A stretch of DNA of 42,410 bases from Bacteroidales bacterium (GTDB taxonomy: Bacteria; Bacteroidota; Bacteroidia; Bacteroidales; F082). The DNA is taken from positions 1 through 42,410 of the forward strand of contig WFZS01000064.1 of NCBI GenBank assembly GCA_015489465.1. Reading direction: 5' to 3'. A program made the position numbers and the translations under genes. Positions 25,228-34,217 of this stretch are shown piece after piece. Under the pieces are notes generated by a model that was given only the letters and a program-made list of their open reading frames with translations, was not told the DNA's origin and searched no databases. Position 1 is the first letter of the stretch; each line of letters begins with the position of its first letter.

Positions 25228-26073
25228 ATGTCAACAATAAAAGAACTGAAAGATATATCATCTCAAGTGAGGAGAGATATAATAAGGATGGTTCATAATG
25301 CTGCGTCAGGTCATCCGGGAGGCTCTTTAAGTATTACGGATTATTTGGTTGCCCTCTATTTTGAAGTGATGGACCATAATCCCGAAAAATTTGATATGGA
25401 CGGTATTGGTCAGGATTTATTTTTTCTTTCTAACGGTCATACCAGTCCGGCATTTTACAGCGTACTGGCTCGTAGCGGATATTTTCCTGTTAAGGAGTTA
25501 GCAACATTCAGGAAAATTCATTCAAGGTTACAAGGTCATCCTGCAACAATGGAAGGGTTACCGGGTGTAAGGGTTGCAAGCGGCTCCCTCGGTCAAGGTT
25601 TATCTGTTGCCATAGGTGCAGCTTTAGCTAAAAAACTGAATAATGATGATAAAACGGTTTATTGCTTGACCGGAGACGGTGAACTCGACGAAGGTCAGAT
25701 TTGGGAAGCCGTTACTTATGCCGGAGGAAAAAACGTTGACAACATCATTGCTGCGGTGGATTATAACCACAAACAAATTGATGGTGATATTGAAGATGTT
25801 CTTCCTTTGTTGGATTTAAATGCAAAATTTACCGCATTCGGATGGCATGTTCTGGAAACCGACGGCCATGATATGGAAAAACTTCTGGAAACATTATCCA
25901 TTGCTAAAAAAGAAACGGGAAAAGGCAAACCCGTCATGATACTTCTTCATACCGTTATGGGTAAAGGTGTTGACTTTATGGAAAACGATCATAAATGGCA
26001 CGGCACTGCACCCAATGACGAACAAACGGAAAAAGCTTTGGCTCAGTTACTGGAAACATTAGGTGATTTTTAA
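25228..26073 (+). CDS. Transketolase, N-terminal (TPP-binding) subunit
   Basis: 281 residues covering the thiamine-diphosphate domain: HPGGSLS near the start, GHTSPAFYSVLA, SGSLGQGLSVAIGAA, and the TPP motif GDGELDEGQIWEA...N. With the next gene it makes a two-subunit transketolase, moving two-carbon ketol units in the non-oxidative pentose phosphate pathway. The split form occurs in archaea and in several anaerobes. The gap to the second subunit is 22 bases. Confidence 0.95.
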   Translation: MSTIKELKDISSQVRRDIIRMVHNAASGHPGGSLSITDYLVALYFEVMDHNPEKFDMDGIGQDLFFLSNGHTSPAFYSVLARSGYFPVKELATFRKIHSRLQGHPATMEGLPGVRVASGSLGQGLSVAIGAALAKKLNNDDKTVYCLTGDGELDEGQIWEAVTYAGGKNVDNIIAAVDYNHKQIDGDIEDVLPLLDLNAKFTAFGWHVLETDGHDMEKLLETLSIAKKETGKGKPVMILLHTVMGKGVDFMENDHKWHGTAPNDEQTEKALAQLLETLGDF

Positions 26074-26095
26074 AAACTAAAATTCAGATTATACC

Positions 26096-27046
26096 ATGAA
26101 ATACGATATATTAAATTATGCCGACACCCGTTCGGGCTTTGGAGCGGGCCTTTTGGAAGCGGGCAAAAGAAACGATAACATTGTAGCCTTATGCGCTGAC
26201 TTAACAGGTTCTTTAAAGATGAATGCTTTTGCCTCGGAATTTCCCGAAAGATTTTTTCAAACCGGAATTTCGGAAGCCAATATGATAGGTATGGCTGCCG
26301 GGTTAACCATAGGTGGTAAAATACCGTTTACGGGAACTTTTGCCAATTTTTCAACGGCAAGGGTTTACGACCAAGTTCGTCAGGTTGTGGCATATTCACA
26401 AAAAAACGTTAAAATTTGTGCATCACACGCCGGGATATCTCTGGGTGAAGACGGTGCTACACATCAAACCTTAGAAGATATTGCCTTGATGAAGGCACTT
26501 CCGGGAATGACGGTAATCAACACTTGTGATTTTAATCAAACAAAACAGGCAACAATAGCAATTGCCGACTACGAAGGTCCTGTTTATTTGCGTTTCGGAA
26601 GACCCAAAGTTCCTAACTTTATTCCCGAAGACATGCCTTTTGAAATAGGTAAAGCAATTGTTCTCGAAGAAGGAACGGATGTCACCGTTATTGCAACGGG
26701 TCACCTTGTTTGGGAAGCCTTACTTGCATTTGACGAGCTTGCCAAAGAAGGAATAAGTGCCGAAATTATAAATATCCACACCATAAAACCTCTTGACGAA
26801 GAAGCAATCTTTAAATCTCTGGAAAAAACCAAGTGTGTTGTTACTGCCGAAGAGCATAATATTTTGGGCGGTTTGGGAGAATCCGTTGCCGGTGTACTTG
26901 CCAGGAATAAACCTTATCCGATGGAAATGGTTGCGGTAAAAGACACCTTCGGTCAAAGCGGAAAGCCTGATGAATTAATGGAATATTACGGTTTAAAAAG
27001 TAAAAATATCGTTGAATCGGTAAAAAAGGTTTTAAAACGTAAATAG
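26096..27046 (+). CDS. Transketolase, C-terminal (pyrimidine-binding) subunit
   Basis: 316 residues covering the Pyr domain and the C-terminal transketolase domain: ADLTGSLK, FFQTGISEANMIGMAAGL with the catalytic Glu that activates TPP, ASHAGISLGEDGATHQTLEDIALM, YLRFGRPKVP, and TAEEHNILGGLGESVA. Same operon as the N-terminal subunit; the two together match a full-length enzyme. A terminator follows. Confidence 0.95.
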   Translation: MKYDILNYADTRSGFGAGLLEAGKRNDNIVALCADLTGSLKMNAFASEFPERFFQTGISEANMIGMAAGLTIGGKIPFTGTFANFSTARVYDQVRQVVAYSQKNVKICASHAGISLGEDGATHQTLEDIALMKALPGMTVINTCDFNQTKQATIAIADYEGPVYLRFGRPKVPNFIPEDMPFEIGKAIVLEEGTDVTVIATGHLVWEALLAFDELAKEGISAEIINIHTIKPLDEEAIFKSLEKTKCVVTAEEHNILGGLGESVAGVLARNKPYPMEMVAVKDTFGQSGKPDELMEYYGLKSKNIVESVKKVLKRK

Positions 27047-27068
27047 TTCGAAAAAGCAAATAAAAAGC

Positions 27069-27106
27069 AAAAAGCCGTCCGTGATTAATTCCCGGCCGGC
27101 TTTTTT
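27069..27106 (+). terminator. Terminator after transketolase operon
   Basis: Stem AAAGCCGTCCG / CGGCCGGCTTT with one mismatch, then TTTTTT. On the minus strand it lies just past the stop of the porin gene and may also serve that gene. Confidence 0.8.
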
Positions 27107-27112
27107 ATGTCT

Positions 27113-28582
27113 TTAATGTTTAAAAGTAAGTGTTAAGACGGCTTGATAATTTTTCGATGTTATCAAAGACGGATTTGCCGACCCGTAATCGGAAGTATAT
27201 AAATAGTAGTCTTCTTTTCTTTTACCGTAAACAAATGCCAAATCGATAGCAAAATTACCGGTGGAATATCCTAGTCCCCCACTGATTTTTTGCATGGCTC
27301 CGTCGTTAATGTTATTTTTATAAGGACTTGCATATAACTGATAACCTGCTCTTATACTAAACGGTCCGGGACGATATTCCACACCAGCTCTTATATTATG
27401 AGTTGTTGTAAAAAAGTCTTTTATATCCTTGTTTACTCCCATTGAATAATCAACACCTCTTGCTCTAAACTCGGCATTACCGAAATCTACAAATTCATAT
27501 TCAACGGTTACAAAACCTTGCTTTTTAATAATAAAAGCCGCATCACCTATTATTCTGTAAGGTGTATTCAAATGATAATCAAACACTCCGTTCGGCGAAC
27601 TTGCCGAATAAGAGCCGAATTGTTCAAGATCGGAAGTATAAACACTATACCAATAATCGTGTAAACTATACCATGTAGGTGAGTGAAACGCAAAGCCCAA
27701 CCTCATCCAGTCGGTGGCACGGTATATAAGTCCTAATTTTATATTTACCCCGACTCCTGTTGTAGTGAGGTCTTCATAAACAGACCAACTGTTAAAATAA
27801 GGAATAGTATCGGCAGCATCATATTCCCGGTATGTGGACTCTTTATAATATCTGAGCATCGGCATTCCAAGAGTCACACCTAAATACAGTTTATCCGAAA
27901 AATTTCCTCCGGCAGTAATAACCCATTCGTTAACAGAACCCCAAGTTCTCATTCTCTCGGATTGATGTACTCCTCCCCAAGGAACCGGTGAAAAATACCA
28001 ATCCTGATACCCCGGAACAGTATCTATAAGATATGTATCCCAAGCAGGTTTCAAATCATACGAATACATTCCGTAAGAATCGTTTTCTATGTCAGAATAA
28101 TTGACACCGTCAGCATTGGCAAGGTACGCATCCAATCTGGAATTATCCTTACCGGTTCCCTGTATCGTTCTTTCCACATTAAAATTATTCAACCTGTTTA
28201 AACCGAGTCCCAGTTGAAAAAAATGAAATTTATTTTTTTCATTTCCCATGTAAGTCGATGAAATCAAACCGAAGCTGCTTAAATCAAAAACGGTTCTTGA
28301 ATCATCCGCGCTACCGTCATTATAAATCGTTGAAGTATTGCGGGTATAAACTTCCGGAGTTATTGAGTAACAACTCGACCTGTAAAGACCTATTCCAGCA
28401 GGATTTGTACTCAACGTCAAAACATCTGCACCGAGAGCCCCGAATGCACTTCCCACAGCCATACTTCTTGCCGTTCCTTGATAATATTGCTCCGAAAATC
28501 TCAATGCATCTTCTGCGTACTGCGCATAATTATTCAATGACAACAGTATCAATGCTACTGTTAATAATCTTCTTAATTTCAC
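27113..28582 (-). CDS. OmpP1/FadL-like outer-membrane transport protein
   Basis: 489 residues with a signal peptide cut after about NNYAQ. The start of the mature protein, YAEDALRFSEQYYQGTARSMAVGSAFGALGADVLTLSTNPAGIGLY, is the plug and hatch-like region of the FadL/TodX family in Bacteroidota. Regular amphipathic strands rich in Tyr, Trp and Phe follow, ending in an aromatic/His C-terminus (AVLTLTFKH), as in outer-membrane barrels. It probably takes up hydrophobic substrates; none can be named. It is 26 bases after the Gly/Tyr-rich lipoprotein gene, probably in one operon. Confidence 0.9.
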   Translation of the reverse strand: MKLRRLLTVALILLSLNNYAQYAEDALRFSEQYYQGTARSMAVGSAFGALGADVLTLSTNPAGIGLYRSSCYSITPEVYTRNTSTIYNDGSADDSRTVFDLSSFGLISSTYMGNEKNKFHFFQLGLGLNRLNNFNVERTIQGTGKDNSRLDAYLANADGVNYSDIENDSYGMYSYDLKPAWDTYLIDTVPGYQDWYFSPVPWGGVHQSERMRTWGSVNEWVITAGGNFSDKLYLGVTLGMPMLRYYKESTYREYDAADTIPYFNSWSVYEDLTTTGVGVNIKLGLIYRATDWMRLGFAFHSPTWYSLHDYWYSVYTSDLEQFGSYSASSPNGVFDYHLNTPYRIIGDAAFIIKKQGFVTVEYEFVDFGNAEFRARGVDYSMGVNKDIKDFFTTTHNIRAGVEYRPGPFSIRAGYQLYASPYKNNINDGAMQKISGGLGYSTGNFAIDLAFVYGKRKEDYYLYTSDYGSANPSLITSKNYQAVLTLTFKH

Positions 28583-28608
28583 TTTAGTAAATTTTTAGTA
28601 GTTAAATA

Positions 28609-30159
28609 TTATCTGCGACCGCCTGTTCTTCCCGACGATCTGGAAATTGATGAACCGCTGCTGCTCCTCGAACTTGAACCGCCACTTCTAAAACCGCTTC
28701 CTCCGCTGTAACTGCCTGAACTTCTGAAAGAACTGCTTTTCGAAGGAGTATATGTTGATCTTGAACGCGAATAAGAACTACCCGAAGAAAATCCGGAACT
28801 CCTTGTCCTTGAAATAGAAGGTCTGGTTTTTGTAGTTACAGGTCTTCTGCTATATCTAACCGAATTAGATGACCTTGGTGTGCTTTTCGATTTACTATAG
28901 CTTCTGGTTGAGGACGGTTTTACTTTATGAACACCCGAAGAAGGTTTCGAATAAGGTCTTACATATTCTCGACTTGACCTCGGCTGCTGGGAGGGTAAAG
29001 TTCTGTAGGCCTTAGGCTTTGAATATCTGGGAGCCATTCTTGCATTTCCGGCAACACCTTTTCCGTAACTTCTGCTTCTATTTGCACGAATGGTATTATT
29101 ACTCGGCTTATTTAATGAAGGTTTTGACCTTAAAACGGTATTCTTATTAACTTTATGTTGTCCGTCAGCTTTTCTATACCTTGACGGCTGAGATTTTTTA
29201 GCGTTGGTAACACCATTTTGTTTTTTCTGTACTACCGCTTTATTTTGAGGTATCCTTTTAGAATTAACGGCTACACGTCTTCCACCCGAAGGTCTTCCGG
29301 TTACAGTATTACCGGAAATACTTTTTCCTGAATTTGCAGCCCTGTATCGCCCGGTACTACCTGCACCGTTACTACCGTAACCACCCGGTGAAACCGAAGC
29401 CATTTCATTCCTGCTTCCCGAATAAGGTATGCTACCTCCACCGGTTCTACCCCTGCTTCCTCTACTTCCTCTGGGTCCGTAATGTGCAGGATAATATCCG
29501 TAATCGGGATAATAAGGATAGCCGTAATAAGGATAACCGCAACCACAACCCGGATTGTAAGGATAACCGTAGAAACCGTCCCAATAACCGTGATTATAGC
29601 CTGCCCAATAGCTTCCACCGTATCCGTAATAGGGGTATCCGAAATACGGATAGCCGTAATACGGGTAACCGTAATACGGGAATCCCCAACCAAATCCGTA
29701 ATAAGGGTAACCCCAAGCGAAACTCATTCCGTAACCGTAATAAGGCATTCCGAAACCGAAACCCATACCGAAATTTATATTAACGTCAGGCGACGAAGTA
29801 TAAACCACTCCTCCGCCGTCATCAAAATAATCGTCACTGTAATTATCATCACTGAACTTTCTTAAACGGGCAGCATAATCAATGTTGTAATAAGCATCTT
29901 CGTCCAGATAAACCGTGTCTTGTCCTTCATCCGTTAAATTCGCATAAGGATCAACTTCTCCACCATTGGTAACCGTTCCTTCGTAAACGGTACCCTTTTC
30001 AGGTTTCGTATTTTTTACGGTTACGTGAACATGATTATTTTGAACCTCTCCCGGAACATAATATACATCGTCGTTAGCCAAATTATTTGTTGAGGCACAT
30101 GAACTGAAAAGAACAGAGGTTATTAAAATTACTGCCAGGTTGTAAAGGTTATATTTCAT
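28609..30159 (-). CDS. Gly/Tyr- and Ser/Arg-rich lipoprotein
   Basis: 516 residues. A lipoprotein signal with lipobox FSSC (Cys21) is followed by an acidic region (about 30-125), a Tyr/Gly/Pro-rich block (about 130-240, repeats of YPYYGY), and a long basic, low-complexity tail rich in Ser, Arg, Gly and Lys (about 250-516) ending GRTGGRR. The tail is disordered and strongly positive, so it could bind polysaccharide, peptidoglycan or nucleic acid at the cell surface; this is inference from composition. No enzyme domain is visible. It is first in an operon with the OmpP1/FadL-like porin. Confidence 0.82.
   Translation of the reverse strand: MKYNLYNLAVILITSVLFSSCASTNNLANDDVYYVPGEVQNNHVHVTVKNTKPEKGTVYEGTVTNGGEVDPYANLTDEGQDTVYLDEDAYYNIDYAARLRKFSDDNYSDDYFDDGGGVVYTSSPDVNINFGMGFGFGMPYYGYGMSFAWGYPYYGFGWGFPYYGYPYYGYPYFGYPYYGYGGSYWAGYNHGYWDGFYGYPYNPGCGCGYPYYGYPYYPDYGYYPAHYGPRGSRGSRGRTGGGSIPYSGSRNEMASVSPGGYGSNGAGSTGRYRAANSGKSISGNTVTGRPSGGRRVAVNSKRIPQNKAVVQKKQNGVTNAKKSQPSRYRKADGQHKVNKNTVLRSKPSLNKPSNNTIRANRSRSYGKGVAGNARMAPRYSKPKAYRTLPSQQPRSSREYVRPYSKPSSGVHKVKPSSTRSYSKSKSTPRSSNSVRYSRRPVTTKTRPSISRTRSSGFSSGSSYSRSRSTYTPSKSSSFRSSGSYSGGSGFRSGGSSSRSSSGSSISRSSGRTGGRR
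29500..29760 (-). repeat. In-frame tandem repeats encoding YPYYGY-type units
   Basis: Short degenerate repeats of the kind AATACGGGTAACCGT, read on the minus strand as Tyr-Gly-Tyr-Pro-Tyr units. Such DNA is prone to slippage, so the length of the block may vary between strains. Confidence 0.65.
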
Positions 30160-30194
30160 AATTTGCGGTATATATATTATTATTCAATAAAAAA

Positions 30195-30224
30195 TTGTGC
30201 ATTTAATAACATTAAATAACTTTG
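30195..30224 (+). promoter_or_regulatory. Promoter of proS
   Basis: TTG (30195-30197), a 19-base spacer, and TAACTTTG (30217-30224): a full -33/-7 match. The leader to the ATG at 30266 would be about 37 bases. Confidence 0.7.
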
Positions 30225-30265
30225 CACCATTCAAAAATTTGCAAATACTATACCAAAAATAAAAA

Positions 30266-31738
30266 ATGGCCAAACAACTTACAAAAAGAGAAGAAAATTA
30301 TTCACAGTGGTATAACGACATTGTGATTAAAGCCGAGTTGGCGGAAAACTCTGCAGTCAGAGGTTCAATGGTTATAAAACCGTACGGATACGCTATTTGG
30401 GAAAAGATGCAGTCGGTACTTGACAAAATGTTTAAAGACACGGGACATCAAAATGCATATTTCCCTCTTTTTATACCGAAATCTTTTTTCAGCAAAGAAG
30501 CCGACCATGTCGAGGGATTTGCCAAAGAGTGTGCCGTAGTAACCCACTACAGACTTAAAAATGATGAAAAAACGGGTAAGGTTGTTGTTGACCCCGATGC
30601 AAAACTTGAAGAAGAATTAATAGTAAGACCAACATCGGAAACCATAATTTGGGATACATACAGCAGATGGATTCAATCGTACAGGGATTTACCTCTATTA
30701 ATAAACCAATGGGCAAATGTTGTCAGATGGGAAATGCGAACACGCCTTTTCCTAAGAACTGCTGAATTTCTTTGGCAAGAAGGGCATACTGCACATGCAA
30801 CAAAAGAAGAGGCTGTTGAAGAAGCCGAAAGAATGATAAACGTTTATGCCGATTTTGTTGAAAACTGGCTTGCCGTTCCGGTTCTTAAAGGTGTTAAATC
30901 GCCGAACGAAAGATTTGCCGGAGCTGTTGAAACATACTGCATTGAAGCAATGATGCAAGACGGCAAAGCACTTCAAGCGGGTACATCACACTTTTTAGGA
31001 CAAAACTTCGCCAAAGCTTTCGACGTAAAATTCCTTAATAAGGAAAACAAACTTGAATACGTTTGGGCAACGTCATGGGGTGTTTCAACACGTCTTATCG
31101 GTGCTTTAATAATGTCGCACAGTGATGATAACGGCTTGGTACTTCCTCCCAAACTTGCTCCTATACAGGTTGTAATTGTTCCCATATACAGAAAAGAAGA
31201 ACAACTGAAAGCAATAACAGAGAAAGTTGGCGAAATAATAAAAGACCTCAAAGCCAAAGGTATTACCGTTAAATACGATGATCGTGACACTTTCAAGCCG
31301 GGTTATAAATTTACCGAATGGGAGATGAAAGGTGTTCCGGTACGTTTGGCAATGGGTCCGCGGGATCTTGAAAACGGTACTATCGAAGTTGCCCGAAGAG
31401 ACACTTTGGAAAAAGAAATTTTATCCGTAACGGATATTGCAAACAAAGTGGAGAGCCTTCTAAACCAAATTCAAGATAATATTTATCAAAAAGCTATTGC
31501 TTTCCGTGAAGCCAACACATCCAAAGCGGACACTTGGGAAGAGTTTAAGGAAAAGATTGAAAAAGGAGGTTTTGTTTGGGCACACTGGGACGGCACTCCG
31601 GAAACGGAACAGAAAATAAAAGAGGAAACAAAAGCAACTATAAGACTTATACCCATTAACGGTGAAAAAGAAGAAGGTAAATGTATATACACGGGAAAAC
31701 CTTCGGAACAAAGAGTCGTTTTTGCAAGATCTTATTAA
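30266..31738 (+). CDS. proS: Prolyl-tRNA synthetase (archaeal/eukaryotic-like type)
   Basis: 490 residues. Class II synthetase motifs: motif 1 region [18 protein letters not shown], motif 2 [24 protein letters not shown], motif 3 [14 protein letters not shown]. No editing (INS) domain lies between motifs 2 and 3, and a C-terminal extension ends in Tyr (VVFARSY), both marks of the shorter archaeal/eukaryotic-like ProRS. It charges tRNA-Pro. It has its own promoter and terminator. Confidence 0.97.
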   Translation: MAKQLTKREENYSQWYNDIVIKAELAENSAVRGSMVIKPYGYAIWEKMQSVLDKMFKDTGHQNAYFPLFIPKSFFSKEADHVEGFAKECAVVTHYRLKNDEKTGKVVVDPDAKLEEELIVRPTSETIIWDTYSRWIQSYRDLPLLINQWANVVRWEMRTRLFLRTAEFLWQEGHTAHATKEEAVEEAERMINVYADFVENWLAVPVLKGVKSPNERFAGAVETYCIEAMMQDGKALQAGTSHFLGQNFAKAFDVKFLNKENKLEYVWATSWGVSTRLIGALIMSHSDDNGLVLPPKLAPIQVVIVPIYRKEEQLKAITEKVGEIIKDLKAKGITVKYDDRDTFKPGYKFTEWEMKGVPVRLAMGPRDLENGTIEVARRDTLEKEILSVTDIANKVESLLNQIQDNIYQKAIAFREANTSKADTWEEFKEKIEKGGFVWAHWDGTPETEQKIKEETKATIRLIPINGEKEEGKCIYTGKPSEQRVVFARSY

Positions 31739-31762
31739 AAAAACAAAGTCTTCACCTATTTA

Positions 31763-31791
31763 AAAGCTGCTCTTGACGGGCGGCTTTTTTT
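31763..31791 (+). terminator. Terminator after proS
   Basis: Stem AAAGCTGC / GCGGCTTT (one T-G pair) followed by TTTT. It touches the stop codon of the convergent CPBP gene. Confidence 0.8.
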
Positions 31792-32728
31792 ATTCGGTAT
31801 CGGGATATTTAAACATTAAATCGGACCTTTCCTTATTATACAACATAGTAAAAAGCCAAATGGTAATAAACAAACTTCCCCAAACGTAAATCTGATTCGG
31901 CGAACTTCCCAAATCATCGGCGGAAACTTTTATTATCCCTTTGTAATGCAGGAAAAACACTACTACGGTTGATGCATTATTAACAAAATGCAACCATATT
32001 GAACTCCATAACGATCCTGTCATCACCATGGAATATCCCAACATCAACCCCAGTAAAAACCTTGGCAAAAAGCCCAAAAACTGAAAATGAAAAGCGCTGA
32101 AAAGAAAAGCCGTTATTATTATTCCCCAATGAACATTTTTTGTTATTGTGATAAGTTGACGTTGTAACACACCTCTGAACAACAACTCTTCTCCTATAGC
32201 GGGTATCAGTGCCATTACCACAAGATTAACAATCAATCCCCAAAAACTTTTGGTTTTTAAAAAAGCTTCCGTAAGCTCCTTTGCCTGCATCTCTTTGTTT
32301 CTCATCCACTCTTCCACTCCCCGAAAAGCTACCGGCAGATGAATATTTTGATTTATTTCCGACAGATAATTTAAAAAAGGCAAAACGGTATAAACGGAAA
32401 GAAAAATAATCGTCAAAGCTACTGCCGAGGGCTTTTTGTTAAACTTGAAATATTTGTTAAAACCTCCGGCAACAAGGTATGAATAAAGTATTGCCGGTAA
32501 GATAAAAATTCCCAATTGATTAAGAAACTGATAAAAAATAGCGAAATCACGAACTTTCCCGGTAGGATGAGATAACGACATTGCCAATTGCGAAATACTC
32601 ATTCCCAAATACAACTTTCCTAAAAAAAGTCCCAAAAAAGAAAATAATATTGCCGATATTAAAATAAGACCTACAAAAAGTAAAAGTCTGCCCCACGGCG
32701 ATAAATAAATAAAAACAGGATTTTTCAT
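31790..32728 (-). CDS. CPBP-family intramembrane metalloprotease
   Basis: 312 residues with about eight hydrophobic helices. Conserved CPBP (Abi/Rce1) motifs: EELLFR (Glu180, Glu181, Arg185), SAFHFQFLGFLPRFLLGLMLG (His214), and WLHFVNN (His247, Asn250). These form the metal site inside the membrane. In bacteria the family includes proteins for bacteriocin self-protection and for processing of membrane or prenylated peptides; which applies here is unknown. Divergent from dusB, sharing a compact promoter region. Confidence 0.92.
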   Translation of the reverse strand: MKNPVFIYLSPWGRLLLFVGLILISAILFSFLGLFLGKLYLGMSISQLAMSLSHPTGKVRDFAIFYQFLNQLGIFILPAILYSYLVAGGFNKYFKFNKKPSAVALTIIFLSVYTVLPFLNYLSEINQNIHLPVAFRGVEEWMRNKEMQAKELTEAFLKTKSFWGLIVNLVVMALIPAIGEELLFRGVLQRQLITITKNVHWGIIITAFLFSAFHFQFLGFLPRFLLGLMLGYSMVMTGSLWSSIWLHFVNNASTVVVFFLHYKGIIKVSADDLGSSPNQIYVWGSLFITIWLFTMLYNKERSDLMFKYPDTE

Positions 32729-32744
32729 AAACCTTGATTTGTTG

Positions 32745-32761
32745 CAAAAGTAGTATTTTTG
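32745..32761. promoter_or_regulatory. Back-to-back -7 boxes for CPBP gene and dusB
   Basis: Minus-strand TACTTTTG (32745-32752) and plus-strand TATTTTTG (32754-32761) are separated by one base. Each ends 16 bases before its start codon (ATG at 32728, TTG at 32778). RNA polymerase could probably not occupy both at once. Confidence 0.5.
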
Positions 32762-32777
32762 CCACTCATAAACTTTA

Positions 32778-33767
32778 TTGCATTTGGTAAAAATAGGTCA
32801 TATAGAAATAGAAGGCGTTCCGCTGCTTTTGGCACCGATGGAAGACGTTACCGACCCTCCGTTCAGGTATGTTTGTAAAATGTTCGGAGCCGACATCATG
32901 TACACCGAATTCATTTCATCGGAAGGACTTATTCGCGATGCGGCAAAGAGCGTGAAAAAACTTGATTTTGAAGAATTTGAACGGCCCGTAGGAATTCAAA
33001 TTTTCGGTCATAATATCGACTCTATGGTTAAAGCGGCTCAATATGCCGAAGAAGCGGGTCCCGATATTATAGACATAAATTTCGGATGCTCGGTAAAAAA
33101 GGTTGTATCGAAAGGAGCAGGTGCAGGTATTTTAAACGACATTCCGAAAATGGTTAAAATGACCGAAGCGATAGTTAAATCGGTAAAAACCCCGGTAACG
33201 GTGAAAACACGCCTGGGATATGACGACCGTCACAAACAGATAGTGGAAATTGCCGAGCGACTTCAAGACACAGGTATCAAAGCATTGTCAATACACGGGA
33301 GAACACGTACTACAAAATATTCGGAGCCGGCGGACTGGACGTTGATTGGCGAAGTAAAAAACAATCCCAGGATGCACATACCTATTTTCGGAAACGGAGA
33401 TATAACCGATGCCGTAACAGCAAAAAAATTATTGGAGAAATACGGCGTTGACGGTCTTATGATAGGTAGAGCCACATACGGAAACCCATGGATTTTTAAA
33501 GAAATAAAACACTACCTTGAAACCGGAGAATTGCTTGAAAAACCTGATGTCACCGAACGAATAAGAGTAATAAAAATACAGTTGGAAAAGTCCGTTGACC
33601 GGAAAGGTGAAAAGCGCGGGATTATAGAGATGAGAAAGCACTGGGGAAACTACTTTAAAGGTTTCCCTAACTTCAAACAGTTTAAATTAGAACTTATGTC
33701 GGTTGAAACAAAAGATGCTGTATTGGATATTTTGGAGAAGATAGAAGAGTTTTATAAAGAAAAATAA
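32778..33767 (+). CDS. dusB: tRNA-dihydrouridine synthase
   Basis: 329 residues. An FMN enzyme that reduces uridine to dihydrouridine in the D loop of tRNA using NAD(P)H. TIM-barrel motifs: LLLAPMEDVTDPPFR at 17-30, YTEFISSEG, IQIFGH, IDINFGCSVKKV with catalytic Cys104 (the usual GCP here reads GCS), VKTRLGYDD, SIHGRTRTTKY, FGNGDI and GLMIGRATYGNPWIF. No ATG fits: the frame is closed at 32769-32771, so the start is the TTG at 32778 or the TTG at 32784. Confidence 0.93.
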   Translation: MHLVKIGHIEIEGVPLLLAPMEDVTDPPFRYVCKMFGADIMYTEFISSEGLIRDAAKSVKKLDFEEFERPVGIQIFGHNIDSMVKAAQYAEEAGPDIIDINFGCSVKKVVSKGAGAGILNDIPKMVKMTEAIVKSVKTPVTVKTRLGYDDRHKQIVEIAERLQDTGIKALSIHGRTRTTKYSEPADWTLIGEVKNNPRMHIPIFGNGDITDAVTAKKLLEKYGVDGLMIGRATYGNPWIFKEIKHYLETGELLEKPDVTERIRVIKIQLEKSVDRKGEKRGIIEMRKHWGNYFKGFPNFKQFKLELMSVETKDAVLDILEKIEEFYKEK

Positions 33768-33774
33768 ACTTTTA

Positions 33775-33897
33775 TCATATACGCCTCAAATCGAGTAAAT
33801 CCGGGTTGAAATTTCTAAAAATTGTGAATTGTAAAAGGTCGTCAACCGATATTAAGTTTTCAATAATGACCAAATCCACAATATGGACAACAACTGT
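33775..33897 (-). pseudogene. Decayed tail of a DUF434-like gene
   Basis: On the minus strand the last 40 or so codons of the neighbouring DUF434 gene can be read again: VDLVIIENL..., then FTIFRNFNPDLLDLRRI and a stop, against TIFKNFNPDLLDLRRM in the intact gene. A 33-base block is identical (33782-33814 and 34225-34257, 443 bases apart). Upstream of the fragment the similarity ends and a repeat-like sequence begins. It is either the remains of a tandem paralogue or a copy made during insertion of that element. Confidence 0.75.
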
Positions 33898-33930
33898 TTT
33901 TATGTTTTAAATATAAGGTATAGTATTTTT

Positions 33931-34130
33931 CATGTTCATTTCTTGTTTCGCCAAGAAACGAACCAAAGAAATCGACCCAAAACAATGCTTCCAACCGCTC
34001 TGATAAAAGGCAACATCCACGGTAAAAGAGTCGCATTCAAACGCCTCCCCTCCTATCTTCCCTAAGCGTTTGAAGCCGAAACGACAAGCGCTTTCACACG
34101 TATCTGTAAGCCTTTTATCATTCACTCTAA
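33931..34130. repeat. Probable dispersed intergenic repeat
   Basis: Contains the hairpin TTTCTTG / CAAGAAA (33939-33958) followed by CGAACCAAAGAAATCGACCC, a sequence type I remember as recurring between genes in many Bacteroidota genomes. A 72-codon minus-strand frame runs through it (FGSISLVRFLAKQEMN), a peptide that looks like a by-product of the repeat. No transposase. The rest of the 33768-34217 gap shows nothing else. Confidence 0.5.
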
Positions 34131-34217
34131 CACCGGCTCACAGTTTTGGGAACCCGCCCGCATTCAATCAAAATATTTTAATTTTAACTTCACAATTCTA
34201 TTAATGTAAATTGCGCA

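Noticed and set aside
25228-27046. A frameshifted single transketolase gene
   Set aside because: The two frames are separated by 22 bases with a clear stop and a new ATG at the natural domain border; split transketolases are known.
29500-29760. CRISPR-like periodicity
   Set aside because: The periodic words are in-frame codon repeats of Tyr/Gly/Pro without spacers of fixed length; no cas genes are present.
29301-29865. Long frames on both strands within the Tyr/Gly-rich lipoprotein gene
   Set aside because: They are shadows produced by the low-complexity repeats; their peptides are Ile/Thr/Val or Asn/Arg monotony without start signals.
33907-34125. A 72-codon minus-strand reading frame between dusB and the DUF434 gene
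   Set aside because: It runs through a hairpin-bearing repeat-like sequence, has no start signals and its peptide looks like the product of a dispersed repeat.
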